A DNA stretch of 14,754 bases from Candidatus Zixiibacteriota bacterium (GCA_029933635.1 JAOZNS010000045.1:1-14754); one strand, 5' to 3'; positions 1-7,478 are shown, numbered from the stretch's first letter. The notes: generated from the letters alone by a model not told the origin. Numbers and translations: made by a program.

Positions 1-629
1 AGATCAAGTTTTATCAAGCCTCCTCCTCGGAGATGTTTGGGAAGGTGCAACAGGTTCCCCAGAATGAAAAGACCCCCTTTTATCCCCGGAGTCCCTATGG
101 GGTGGCAAAGGTGTATGCTCACTGGATCACGGTCAACTACCGGGAAAGCTACGGCATCTTTGCGGTGAGCGGGATTCTGTTCAACCATGAATCTCCCCGA
201 CGAGGATTGGAATTTGTCTCACGGAAGATCACACATGGGGTGGCTCGAATTAAATTGGGGCTTTCAAAAAAACTTTATCTGGGCAATCTGGAGGCCAAAA
301 GGGACTGGGGCTATGCCGGTGATTACGTGAAAGCCATATGGCTGATGTTGCAACAGAAGGAGCCAGAGGATTTCGTCATCGCCACCGGAAAGAACCATTC
401 GGTTCGGGAGCTGGCTCAGATCGCCTTTGAGCATGTGGGATTGGATTATAAAAGATACGTGGAGGTTGATCCCAGATTCGTCAGACCAGCAGAGGTGGAA
501 GTTCTTTTAGGGGATTCCTCCTACGCCCGAAAAAAACTGGGCTGGAAGCCAGAAGTCTCCTTCGAACAATTGATTAAAATGATGGTGGATGCGGATCTTG
601 AAAAGGTGAAGAAGGAGCGAAAGGATTAG
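1..629 (+). CDS. gmd: GDP-mannose 4,6-dehydratase, 3' part (5' end outside window)
   Basis: This enzyme converts GDP-D-mannose to GDP-4-keto-6-deoxy-D-mannose, the common precursor of GDP-D-rhamnose, GDP-L-fucose and related sugars. It acts in the cytoplasm. The reading frame is open from base 3 and begins with FYQASSSEMFG, the conserved active-site stretch with the catalytic Ser/Thr and Glu. It is followed by YGVAK (the YxxxK pair of the SDR family), LFNHESPRRG and GNLEAKRDWGYAGDYV, which are hallmarks of the GMD family. About the last 208 residues are present of a family that is usually 320-370 residues long, so the Rossmann start lies upstream of the window. The ATG at 33 is the internal Met of SSEMFG, not the start. 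The next gene is a reductase that would use its product. Confidence 0.93.
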   Translation, partial: IKFYQASSSEMFGKVQQVPQNEKTPFYPRSPYGVAKVYAHWITVNYRESYGIFAVSGILFNHESPRRGLEFVSRKITHGVARIKLGLSKKLYLGNLEAKRDWGYAGDYVKAIWLMLQQKEPEDFVIATGKNHSVRELAQIAFEHVGLDYKRYVEVDPRFVRPAEVEVLLGDSSYARKKLGWKPEVSFEQLIKMMVDADLEKVKKERKD

Positions 630-638
630 ATAGCAACA

Positions 639-678
639 GGAGTGCGGAAGCGAAGCTTCCGCACTCCAAGGTTTTTTT
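639..678 (+). terminator. Strong palindrome followed by T7: terminator or REP-like element
   Basis: A perfect 12-bp inverted repeat (639-650 with 656-667) closes further to a GAA triloop at 652-654. It is followed after four bases by seven Ts at 672-678. The shape fits an intrinsic terminator 10 bases after the gmd stop codon. The core resembles the palindrome at 1684-1702 in design, so it may also be a dispersed REP-like element. If it does terminate, the reductase gene starting at 691 would need read-through or its own promoter. Confidence 0.6.
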
Positions 679-690
679 ATCAGGTGGTGC

Positions 691-1650
691 ATGAAAGTTC
701 TAATAACTGGCATTGCGGGATTTGTGGGGTCGCATCTGGTAGAGAAGCTTCTTAAGAAAAAAGACGAGGTGTTTGGAACATATCTGCCCGGGGAGAGCCT
801 GGAGAATATCCAGAATATCAGACTAAGCCTTCATCTGTCCGGTTGCGACATCACCCAATTTGATCAGTTGTCCCGACTGGTGAAAAGGATTCAGCCTGAC
901 TTGATCTATCATCTGGCGGCTTTCAGTTCGGTGGGAAAATCATTTACCCATCCTTTGGAGACCATAAAGACCAATGTCTACGGAACGTTATATCTTTTAG
1001 AGATCGTAAGAAGCTTGAAGAAACAGATCAAGATTCTGGTGGTGGGATCAAGCGATATGTATGGGAAGGTTCTGCCCCGAGATATTCCCATAACTGAAAA
1101 CACGCCACTTTCCCCGGTTAGTCCATACGGGGTAAGCAAAGCGACCTGCGATCTTTTAGCTTATCAATATTGCAAATCTTATGGGGTTTATGTGATTCGG
1201 GCTCGATCTTTCAACCATACCGGTCCCCGACAGCGGACCGGATTTGTGATTCCCGATTTCGCCTCTCAGATAGCTCAAATCGAAGCAGGACTCCTGCCGC
1301 CGGTTCTAAAGGTGGGCAACCTATCTGCAAAAAGAGACCTCTCCGATGTAAGAGATGTGGTGCGAGCCTATGTAAAGTTAATGCAAAGGGGAAAGGCGGG
1401 AGAGGCTTACAATATATGCTCCCAACAGGGATATAGCATAAAAAATATGCTCAAAGTTCTGCTTTCGCTGTCGAAAAAGAAAATAACGGTTAAGTTAGAT
1501 AAAAAGAGAAGCCGACCGTCCGAGATTCCAGTTCTGGTGGGGGACAACACCAAGATAAGAAAAACGGTTGGCTGGAAGCCGGAAATCCCTTTGGAGAGGA
1601 CCTTAAAGGAAACTCTAGACTATTGGAGAAAAAGATATAAGGTTTTTTAG
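691..1650 (+). CDS. rmd: GDP-6-deoxy-D-mannose (GDP-4-keto-6-deoxymannose) reductase-like SDR
   Basis: An extended short-chain dehydrogenase of 319 residues. It has a Rossmann motif GIAGFVG at residues 7-13, an SSDMYG segment at about 120-125, the catalytic pair Y146/K150 in YGVSK, RSFNHTGPRQ, VGNL and a C-terminal VGWKPEIPLE segment. RSFNHTGPRQ plus a downstream GDP-sugar-type C-terminal domain is typical of Rmd, which reduces GDP-4-keto-6-deoxy-D-mannose to GDP-D-rhamnose. The position directly after gmd supports this. A GDP-sugar epimerase/reductase of another specificity (for example towards GDP-6-deoxytalose) cannot be ruled out from sequence. The start is ATG; upstream there is only a weak ribosome site (CAGGTGG near 681-687). 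A strong palindrome separates it from gmd. Confidence 0.8.
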   Translation: MKVLITGIAGFVGSHLVEKLLKKKDEVFGTYLPGESLENIQNIRLSLHLSGCDITQFDQLSRLVKRIQPDLIYHLAAFSSVGKSFTHPLETIKTNVYGTLYLLEIVRSLKKQIKILVVGSSDMYGKVLPRDIPITENTPLSPVSPYGVSKATCDLLAYQYCKSYGVYVIRARSFNHTGPRQRTGFVIPDFASQIAQIEAGLLPPVLKVGNLSAKRDLSDVRDVVRAYVKLMQRGKAGEAYNICSQQGYSIKNMLKVLLSLSKKKITVKLDKKRSRPSEIPVLVGDNTKIRKTVGWKPEIPLERTLKETLDYWRKRYKVF

Positions 1651-1898
1651 TTTTCGGGCATGTTTGAGGTCGAAGTAAATTGTGCGGGGCTGGAAGCCCC
1701 GCCTACCAAATATGATCAAATTAACTTTCAGAGGTAAGGCTAAGGCGTGCATCCTGTTTGTAAAAGCTCTAACGTCTTTTCTGAATGTATAAAAAACCAC
1801 CTGAATATGGAGTGGAAGCACACAAACCAATCGATGGCAGAATGTGATTGGGATGAATCCAACACAAAGGCATCAACTTTCTCATCAGGAGGGACAAC
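1651..1898. other. Intergenic region between rmd and the UDP-sugar dehydrogenase gene
   Basis: This 248-base spacer contains the REP-like palindrome at 1682-1706 and a -10-like TATAAA at 1788-1793. I could not pair that TATAAA with a good -35 box at normal spacing. The clear ribosome site AGGAGGG at 1887-1893 belongs to the next gene. I see no convincing coding sequence; the minus-strand open frames crossing it lack family features. Confidence 0.5.
1682..1706. repeat. REP-like GC-rich palindrome
   Basis: Positions 1684-1691 pair perfectly with 1695-1702 (an 8-bp GC-rich stem) around a GGA loop, in the spacer 30 bases after the rmd stop. No T-tract follows, so it is unlike a classic intrinsic terminator. 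It has the same layout as the core at 644-662: GCGG arm start, purine triloop, CCGC end, with different but mutually complementary inner arms. Palindromes of this kind are often dispersed through genomes; copy number cannot be judged from this window. Confidence 0.5.
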
Positions 1899-3206
1899 TT
1901 GTATAAGACCTTGGAGGAGAAGATAAAAAATCGATCCGCGGTGGTGGGGATCATCGGAATGGGATATGTGGGACTTCCCTTAGCTGTCGAGCTTGGAAGG
2001 GAAAATTTTAAAGTGGTTGGAATCGATATAAATCCCCACAAGGTGGACTTGATCAACTCGGGCAAGTCGGATATAGACGATGTCACAGATAAAGATCTAA
2101 GACCTCTGGTGAAAAAGGGGAAGATCAAAGCCACATCGGATTTTGCCGCCCTGAAGAAGGTGGACTGTATAGCCATCTGTGTCCCCACCCCTTTGAGCAA
2201 AACCAAAGACCCAGATGTCTCCTATATACTGACCGCGGTTAAGGAGGTTCAGAAATTTTTGCATCCCGGACAACTGGTAATCTTAGAAAGCACCACCTAT
2301 CCCGGAACCACCGAAGAGCTGATTTTGCCAATGCTCGAAGAGACGGGTCTTAAGGTGGGCCAAGATTTCTTCTTAGCATTTTCTCCGGAGAGGGTTGATC
2401 CCGGGAATAAGAAATTCACCACCAAAAATACTCCCAGAGTGGTGGGGGGGATCACTCCCCAGTGCACCCAAATCGCCAAGCTTTTCTATGAGCAAACCAT
2501 CACGCAAGCTGTCCCGGTTTCCTCCACCAAAAGTGCGGAGATGGTTAAACTTCTGGAGAACACCTTCCGCTCGGTGAACATTGGACTGGTCAATGAGGTG
2601 GCTTTGATGTGTGATCGATTGAAAATAGATGTGTGGGAGATAATTGACGCTGCCACCACAAAGCCATTCGGGTTCATGCCGTTTTATCCCGGTCCAGGAT
2701 TGGGGGGACATTGCATCCCCATAGACCCACATTATCTTTCCTGGAAGCTTAAATCTTTGAACTACTATGCCAGATTCATTGAGTTGGCCGGAGATATAAA
2801 TTCTCACATGCCGGAGTATGTGGTGGAGCGGATAAATCGGGCACTGAATGAAAACAGAAAAAGCCTAAAGGGATCAAAGATTTTGATATTGGGGGTGGCA
2901 TATAAAAGGGACATAAAAGATGTGAGAGAATCACCAGCTTTGGATGTGATCAAACTTTTGCAGAACGCTGGAGTAAAAGTTATCTACAATGATCCCCATG
3001 TGCCATCTGTACGCATGGACAACACGCTTTTGAGATCGCAGAGATTGACCCAGAAGCTTCTTCAAAGCTCAGACTGTGTGGCTATCCTAACCGATCATTC
3101 TGCCTATGATTACGACTTTATCGTGCAAAATGCAAAACTGGTTATGGACACCCGCAATGCCACCAAAAATGTAAAGAAGAACCGGAAAAAGATCGTCAAG
3201 CTGTAA
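1899..3206 (+). CDS. wbpA: UDP-N-acetyl-D-glucosamine 6-dehydrogenase (WbpA-type nucleotide sugar dehydrogenase)
   Basis: This enzyme oxidises C6 of a UDP-sugar to the uronate with two NAD+, supplying an acidic sugar for O-antigen or capsule. The protein is 435 residues, the usual length for WbpA/TviB-type enzymes. The N-terminal Rossmann motif GIIGMGYVGLPLA lies at 17-29, with ICVPTPL and STTYPGTT in the first domain. The catalytic cysteine is C272 in GPGLGGHCIPIDPHYLSWK, whose IPIDP-YLSWK form favours UDP-GlcNAc-type over UDP-glucose dehydrogenases. The C-terminal domain carries LGVAYKRDIKDVRESPA. The start is TTG, supported by AGGAGGG at 1887-1893, five bases upstream. UDP-ManNAc dehydrogenase (WecC) is the main alternative; substrate preference is inferred. 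Confidence 0.85.
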   Translation: MYKTLEEKIKNRSAVVGIIGMGYVGLPLAVELGRENFKVVGIDINPHKVDLINSGKSDIDDVTDKDLRPLVKKGKIKATSDFAALKKVDCIAICVPTPLSKTKDPDVSYILTAVKEVQKFLHPGQLVILESTTYPGTTEELILPMLEETGLKVGQDFFLAFSPERVDPGNKKFTTKNTPRVVGGITPQCTQIAKLFYEQTITQAVPVSSTKSAEMVKLLENTFRSVNIGLVNEVALMCDRLKIDVWEIIDAATTKPFGFMPFYPGPGLGGHCIPIDPHYLSWKLKSLNYYARFIELAGDINSHMPEYVVERINRALNENRKSLKGSKILILGVAYKRDIKDVRESPALDVIKLLQNAGVKVIYNDPHVPSVRMDNTLLRSQRLTQKLLQSSDCVAILTDHSAYDYDFIVQNAKLVMDTRNATKNVKKNRKKIVKL

Positions 3207-3432
3207 GATATTAGATCCTTTGGGGTTGAGATTGCAATTTTTAATCAGAAAAGAGGCTTAAGTTTTTTAATCTCTGGTGAAGGAATGCACCCGATAGCGG
3301 ATAGTGGCTCTTCGATGAAATTCTGGAGGTCACTTCCTTTGACAGAGAAAAAAGATAAAGGGATAAGTTAAAAGGAACGCCTCATATTTTGTTGGTGGCT
3401 GAGCGTCGGATCAAAAGCGGAACTGAAAGAAT
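3207..3432. other. Intergenic region upstream of the wzi-like gene
   Basis: This 226-base spacer holds the candidate promoter listed separately. I see no strong hairpin with a T-tract after the dehydrogenase gene; only a weak fold around 3252-3278 with six Ts, which I do not call. No coding sequence is supported. Confidence 0.4.
3339..3367 (+). promoter_or_regulatory. Candidate sigma70-type promoter upstream of wzi-ispE
   Basis: A perfect TTGACA (3339-3344) is followed by a 17-base spacer and GATAAG (3362-3367), which matches four of six bases of TATAAT. It lies about 65 bases before the wzi start and would drive wzi and probably ispE. The promoter consensus of this lineage is unknown. Confidence 0.4.
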
Positions 3433-4986
3433 TTGGTGAAGAAGATTTTTTCAACCATCCTGATAGCTTTTCTGCTATCAGGGTCATTATCCTTGGTGGC
3501 AAAATCCACACTGTTGGAAAACATTCCTCTGGATAGCTGGGTTTATGAGGTGGTGGATGAGCTTACCTGTCAGGGTTTTTTCCCCTCCCTTCATAAAAAC
3601 GTAAGACCCTTCACCCGACAACAGATCGCCTCCTTGGTTTTGGAGACAAACTTAAAGCTAAAGGAAGGAGGGTTAAAGTTAACCGATTCCCAGCTGTGGC
3701 TGTTTTCTAAGCTGAATCAAGAGTTTCGCCTTGAGTTAGAGCAGTTGTATTATAAGGAGCAAAAGAAGGGAAGAAAGCCCACCATCCTGCGATATGGAAC
3801 AAGTCCGGTAGTTTACTTAACTGTAACTGAAGGTGATAGCTCCTATGGACGACTGCAAGCCCGATTTGAAGCTGGGGTGCAATTCGACAAGAAATTTGTT
3901 CTGAAGGATCGGATAGTTATAGACACTAAGGCGGAAAAGGAAAGGAGATACAAAGGGAGAGAGTGGAAACACCATTTAACCGGAGTTCTGGATGAAGCCT
4001 ATGCAAGCCTCGATTTCAGATATTTTTATCTTCTGTTTGGAAGAGACCATATAAGGTGGGGACCGGGAAGGGAGGATGTGCTTTTGCTTTCTCATCTGAT
4101 TCCGCCTTTTGATATGTTGAAGATAGAGGGAAAGTTGGGAGCATTCAAGTTAATTTATTTTGCCACCATCCTAGACCAGATGTGGGTTCCCCATTATGGC
4201 TTTTGGGCCAACAGATATCTTGCTGGTCACCGGATAAACTTAAAGCTCAATTTGGGGGTGGAGCTGGGAGTATCAGAGGTGGTATTATATGGAGGGAAAA
4301 ATCGGCATCCTGAACCCTACTACTTAAATCCTCTTTTGCCTTACTATGGAGAGCAGTATAATCAGAATCCCGATGACAACATTCTTTGGAGCTTGGATGT
4401 CACCCTTTCCACATTTAGAAATAAAGAACTATATTTTGAACTTTTGGTAGATGATTTTCAGTATGATTTTGCCTCTGAACCTCATCAGACCGGATTTCAG
4501 GTGGGCATAAGTTATGCAGAGCCGTTCGGCTGGGGACGAAGCTATGTGAACTTGGAATACACCAGGATCAACAACTGGGTATATGGACAGAACAAACCAT
4601 GGAACGTCTATACCTATAAGGGGTGGGGAATGGGAAGCATCCTGGGGCCCGATGCCGACCGATGGCAGTTTAATCTGACCTGCCATCTTACCAAGGACGT
4701 TGACCTGAAGTTGCACCAGGAATATAAAAGAAAGGGAGAGGGACGGATCATCACTCCTCAAACTCCAGCGGTCCCTTCCTCTAATAAATTTCCCTCTGGA
4801 ATCGTAGAAGAAACGAATCAATGTAAGTTTATGTTTACCTATCAGCCCAGCGCAAATCTCAAGCTGGATTTGAGCGCAGAGTATAATTGGGTAAAAAACC
4901 TTGGAAATCAAAGTGGAAAGGACCAAAAGACTTTTGTTTTAGGTGCCCAATTGAGCTTGAACCTGTGGAAGGAAAGAAGGTTTTAG
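3433..4986 (+). CDS. wzi: Wzi-family capsule assembly outer-membrane protein
   Basis: A 517-residue outer-membrane beta-barrel candidate of the Caps_assemb_Wzi family, which in enterobacteria helps anchor capsular polysaccharide at the cell surface. A signal peptide covers about residues 1-23 (KK, then a hydrophobic stretch, likely cut near LVA). A short helical segment around 33-70 (LDSWVYEVVDELTCQGFF) is usual before the barrel in these proteins. The diagnostic motif FGRDHIRWGPG lies at 202-212, followed by LLLSHLIPPFDMLKI. Many alternating strands follow, and the protein ends in an aromatic residue (ERRF), as expected for a BAM substrate. Start is TTG 3433 or the adjacent GTG 3436; the ribosome site is weak. 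ispE starts one base after its stop, suggesting one transcript. An exact capsule role is inferred. Confidence 0.82.
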   Translation: MVKKIFSTILIAFLLSGSLSLVAKSTLLENIPLDSWVYEVVDELTCQGFFPSLHKNVRPFTRQQIASLVLETNLKLKEGGLKLTDSQLWLFSKLNQEFRLELEQLYYKEQKKGRKPTILRYGTSPVVYLTVTEGDSSYGRLQARFEAGVQFDKKFVLKDRIVIDTKAEKERRYKGREWKHHLTGVLDEAYASLDFRYFYLLFGRDHIRWGPGREDVLLLSHLIPPFDMLKIEGKLGAFKLIYFATILDQMWVPHYGFWANRYLAGHRINLKLNLGVELGVSEVVLYGGKNRHPEPYYLNPLLPYYGEQYNQNPDDNILWSLDVTLSTFRNKELYFELLVDDFQYDFASEPHQTGFQVGISYAEPFGWGRSYVNLEYTRINNWVYGQNKPWNVYTYKGWGMGSILGPDADRWQFNLTCHLTKDVDLKLHQEYKRKGEGRIITPQTPAVPSSNKFPSGIVEETNQCKFMFTYQPSANLKLDLSAEYNWVKNLGNQSGKDQKTFVLGAQLSLNLWKERRF

Positions 4987-4987
4987 T

Positions 4988-5866
4988 TTGGACAGGTTAA
5001 CCCTCAAATCGCCGTCAAAGATAAATCTCTTTCTAAAAGTTATCAAGAAAAGAGAAGATGGCTACCATGAGATTCTTTCTTTGATGCAGATGGTGGATTT
5101 ATGCGATGAACTCTGTTTGAAGAAAACAAAGGGTGGAGTGGTGATCGACTGCGATCATCCAGACTGTCCCACCGATGAAAGAAACTTGGCTTTTCAAGCC
5201 GCTTCATTGCTTTTGAGGGAAGCGAATATAGCAAAAGGTGTGAAAATCCACATAAGGAAAAAGATTCCTCTCTCCTCTGGTCTGGGGGGAGGAAGCTCAA
5301 ATGCCGCGACCACACTTAGAGGGATAAACCGACTTTTTGATCTTGAACTCCCAAGAGAAAGATTGTATGATCTGGCATCTCAGGTAGGATCAGATGTCCC
5401 ATTTTTTCTCAGCTCCGGTCAGGCGCTGGTTAAAGGAAGAGGAGAAAAGATTGTGCCCCAAACCATGTATAAAGATTATTGGATGGTTCTGGTGCGCCCG
5501 GGGTTTGAGGTTTCCACCAAGTGGGCTTATCAGAACGCAAAAATTAACTTGACAAAGAAAAATAAAGAGTTTAACTTTAAAAATTTGGAGAAGGGTTTTA
5601 TGTTTTTTGAAGCTCTTCGGTCTTTTACCAATGACTTGGAAGAGGTGGTGAGCAAAAGGTATCCAGTTATTCAAAGGATAAAGGAGATTTTGAAGAACTC
5701 CGGAGCGTTGAAGTCGTCCATGTCGGGGAGTGGCCCGACCGTGTATGGTGTGTTTGATCAAAAACCACAAGCAGAGGAGGTGGCCAGAAAGCTTTCGCGA
5801 AGTGATTGGTTTGCAAAATCTAAAGGACAAGTTTTCCTGACGCAACCAATCTCTGGTAACATTTAA
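4988..5866 (+). CDS. ispE: 4-diphosphocytidyl-2-C-methyl-D-erythritol kinase
   Basis: This GHMP-family kinase phosphorylates CDP-methylerythritol in the MEP pathway of isoprenoid synthesis, in the cytoplasm. The protein is 292 residues, normal for the family. SPSKINLFL near the N-terminus contains the conserved K11. The ATP-binding glycine loop GLGGGSSNAA lies at 98-107, and SDVPFFL contains the catalytic D136. A C-terminal GHMP motif (MSGSGPTVYGVF) is also present. The start is TTG at 4988, one base after the wzi stop, with AAGAAGG about 4974-4980 as a possible ribosome site. Its place before spoVG, tRNA-Gln, prs and rplY follows a conserved bacterial gene order. Confidence 0.95.
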   Translation: MDRLTLKSPSKINLFLKVIKKREDGYHEILSLMQMVDLCDELCLKKTKGGVVIDCDHPDCPTDERNLAFQAASLLLREANIAKGVKIHIRKKIPLSSGLGGGSSNAATTLRGINRLFDLELPRERLYDLASQVGSDVPFFLSSGQALVKGRGEKIVPQTMYKDYWMVLVRPGFEVSTKWAYQNAKINLTKKNKEFNFKNLEKGFMFFEALRSFTNDLEEVVSKRYPVIQRIKEILKNSGALKSSMSGSGPTVYGVFDQKPQAEEVARKLSRSDWFAKSKGQVFLTQPISGNI

Positions 5867-6036
5867 GGTCTTCGGAATGAATCCTTTCTGCACAGGATGA
5901 TCATAAAATCAGCCTGTACGGCGAATGGGTTTATCCTTTCAGCTTCTGGCTAAAGGCAGAAAAGCCCAAAGCCGGAGGCGATGTTCTCATCAGATGTTAA
6001 CCGTCCACCAATCATTCAACCGAGGAGGAAAGTGCA
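5867..6036. other. Leader region of spoVG with an imperfect hairpin
   Basis: The 170-base spacer ends with a strong ribosome site (GAGGAGGA, 6022-6029). Positions 5944-5977 can fold as an imperfect hairpin: a 7-pair outer stem with two G-U pairs, a symmetric TAAA/CAAA internal loop, a GGC/GCC inner stem and an AGAAAA loop. I see no gene remnant of purR or glmU, which sit in the matching Bacillus region. Confidence 0.35.
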
Positions 6037-6327
6037 GTGGAGATCACCGAGGTAAGGGTCACGTTAAGAGATGAGCCGAAGCTGAAAGCCTTTGTCAATG
6101 TTACCTTCGACAACTCCTTTGTGATTCGGGGTTTGAAGGTGATAAACGGCACCAAGGGATACTTCGTATCCATGCCCAGTCGGAAGAGGAAAAATGGAAC
6201 CCATCAGGATATAGCGCATCCCATAAACAACGAGATGCGTCGGATGATTGAGGATAAGGTGCTGGCAGCTTACGAGAATGAGCTGAAAAGCAAAGAGGCT
6301 GGTGGAGCCGAGCAATCATCCCAATAG
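6037..6327 (+). CDS. spoVG: Septation/RNA-binding regulator SpoVG
   Basis: A 96-residue SpoVG-family protein. The family binds nucleic acid and affects septation, sporulation or virulence genes depending on the species; in a non-sporulating bacterium it is a general post-transcriptional or DNA-binding regulator. Family features include MEITEVRV at the start, AFVNVTFDNSFVIRGLKVI, then GYFVSMPSRKRKNG and the HPINNEMRRMIEDKVL helix. The C-terminal tail is short and charged. The start is GTG at 6037, fixed by GAGGAGGA at 6022-6029 seven bases upstream. It lies between ispE and tRNA-Gln/prs, a conserved neighbourhood. Its specific targets here are unknown. Confidence 0.95.
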   Translation: MEITEVRVTLRDEPKLKAFVNVTFDNSFVIRGLKVINGTKGYFVSMPSRKRKNGTHQDIAHPINNEMRRMIEDKVLAAYENELKSKEAGGAEQSSQ

Positions 6328-6372
6328 ATTCGGTTTTTATCCTTTAGTCATCCCATGCGATCACGTCGGGGG

Positions 6373-6394
6373 CAAAAACCCTTTAGGGTTTTTG
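6373..6394. terminator. Candidate bidirectional terminator after spoVG
   Basis: CAAAAACCCT (6373-6382) pairs with AGGGTTTTTG (6385-6394), so both strands end the stem in a run of Ts. An outer pair CACGTC/GACGTG (6362-6367 with 6400-6405) could extend it. It sits between spoVG and tRNA-Gln. The stem is AT-rich with few GC pairs and a tight loop, so termination strength is uncertain. Confidence 0.45.
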
Positions 6395-6427
6395 TCGAAG
6401 ACGTGAATCGTTTTTTCGGCAGCTTTC

Positions 6428-6501
6428 TGGGGCGTCGTCAAGTGGTAAGACACAAGACTTTGGATCTTGTATCCCAGGTTCGAATCCTGGCGCCCCAGCC
6501 A
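6428..6501 (+). tRNA. tRNA-Gln (anticodon UUG), CCA encoded
   Basis: A complete cloverleaf can be drawn. The acceptor TGGGGCG (6428-6434) pairs with CGCCCCA (6491-6497). The D stem is GTC/GAC. The anticodon stem is CAAGA/TCTTG with loop CTTTGGA, which gives anticodon TTG at 6460-6462. The T arm is CCAGG-TTCGAAT-CCTGG (6474-6490). The discriminator is G, and CCA is encoded at 6499-6501. The U1-A72 acceptor pair and G discriminator are typical of glutamine tRNAs. It lies 41 bases before prs, as in several other phyla. Confidence 0.97.
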
Positions 6502-6542
6502 GAAAGAGCGGTTCACTGCTTTTATTCCATGGTTTGTAGCCT

Positions 6543-7478
6543 ATGAATGAGAAGATAAAGCTGATAAGTGGAAATTCAAACCTCCCCTTGGCTGAGAAGG
6601 TTGCCCGGTATGTTGGCGTTCCCCTGTGTGATGCGGAAATTGACAGATTCTCCGACGGAGAGATCGCGGTTAAGATAAATGAGAACATTCGGGGGAAAGA
6701 TGTGTTCATAATTCAATCCACCAATCCCCCCGCGGAGAACCTTCTGGAGCTTCTGGTGATCCTCGATGCGGCCAAAAGAGCATCCGCAGAGAGAATCACC
6801 GCGGTGATTCCTTACTATGGCTATGCCCGACAGGATCGGAAGGATCAACCCCGGGTTCCCATCACCGCCAAGCTGGTTGCCAACCTGATCACGGTCTCCG
6901 GGGCAGATCGGGTTCTGACCATGGATTTACATGCGGCTCAGATTCAGGGGTTCTTTGACATTCCCATGGATCATCTTTTCTCCAATCCAGTTTTTTATGA
7001 CTATTTCAGGGGTTTTAAATCAGATGATTGGGTTGTGGTGGCTGACCTGGGCAGCATCAAAATGGTGCGGAACTTCGCCAAGAAGCTTTCCATGCCATTT
7101 GCAGTTCTGGATAAGAAAAGACATGTAGCTAATCAGGTGGAGATTTTGAACGTGATCGGTGAGGTGGAGGGGAAAAGTATCATCATTCGAGACGACATCG
7201 TGGATACCGCCGGAACCTTAACTCAGGCGGCAGATTTTCTGACCAGACAAGGAGCAAAAGAGATTTATGCTTGCCTGACCCATGCGGTTCTGTCGGGAAG
7301 ATCTTTAAGCTTGATCGAAGACTCTCCCCTGAAAAAGGTGGTGGTCGCAGATACCATAAACCTGGGGAATAAAAATCTTACCAACAAATTCGAGATCGTT
7401 TCGATAAGCACTATATTTGGAGAAGCCATAAAGCGAATTCACCAGGGCGAATCGGTAAGTTCACTTTTCGAATATTGA
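6543..7478 (+). CDS. prs: Ribose-phosphate pyrophosphokinase (PRPP synthetase)
   Basis: Makes PRPP from ribose 5-phosphate and ATP for nucleotide, histidine, tryptophan and NAD synthesis. The 311-residue protein has the class I layout: ISGNSN at 8-13, RFSDGE at 35-40, PYYGYARQDRK at 90-100, H130 in DLHAAQIQGFFDIP, the flexible-loop basic residues K191-R193, and the PRPP-binding loop DDIVDTAGT at 217-225. The central segment reads VVADLGSIKMVRN where many Prs proteins have SPDxGGVxRA, a modest departure. The loop is preceded by RDD rather than the usual VDD. The start is ATG 6543 without a clear ribosome site. A five-codon ORF (6529-6546) overlaps the start as ATGA. The gene follows tRNA-Gln and precedes rplY. 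Confidence 0.95.
   Translation: MNEKIKLISGNSNLPLAEKVARYVGVPLCDAEIDRFSDGEIAVKINENIRGKDVFIIQSTNPPAENLLELLVILDAAKRASAERITAVIPYYGYARQDRKDQPRVPITAKLVANLITVSGADRVLTMDLHAAQIQGFFDIPMDHLFSNPVFYDYFRGFKSDDWVVVADLGSIKMVRNFAKKLSMPFAVLDKKRHVANQVEILNVIGEVEGKSIIIRDDIVDTAGTLTQAADFLTRQGAKEIYACLTHAVLSGRSLSLIEDSPLKKVVVADTINLGNKNLTNKFEIVSISTIFGEAIKRIHQGESVSSLFEY

Noticed and set aside
1769..2206. 145-residue minus-strand open frame
   Set aside because: It overlaps the start of the UDP-sugar dehydrogenase, which has intact motifs and a strong ribosome site on the other strand.
4429..4926. 165-residue minus-strand open frame opposite wzi
   Set aside because: It is a shadow of the Wzi coding region; no domain or start signal was recognised.
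5390..5893. 167-residue minus-strand open frame opposite ispE
   Set aside because: It is antisense to a well-supported ispE, with no recognisable domain or ribosome site.
5867..6036. Possible remnant of purR or another gene between ispE and spoVG
   Set aside because: Frames are short and broken by stops, and no residual motif was found.
6355..6546. 63-residue plus-strand open frame
   Set aside because: It runs through the tRNA-Gln gene and the upstream hairpin and shows no protein family features; only its last five codons are of possible interest as a mini-ORF.
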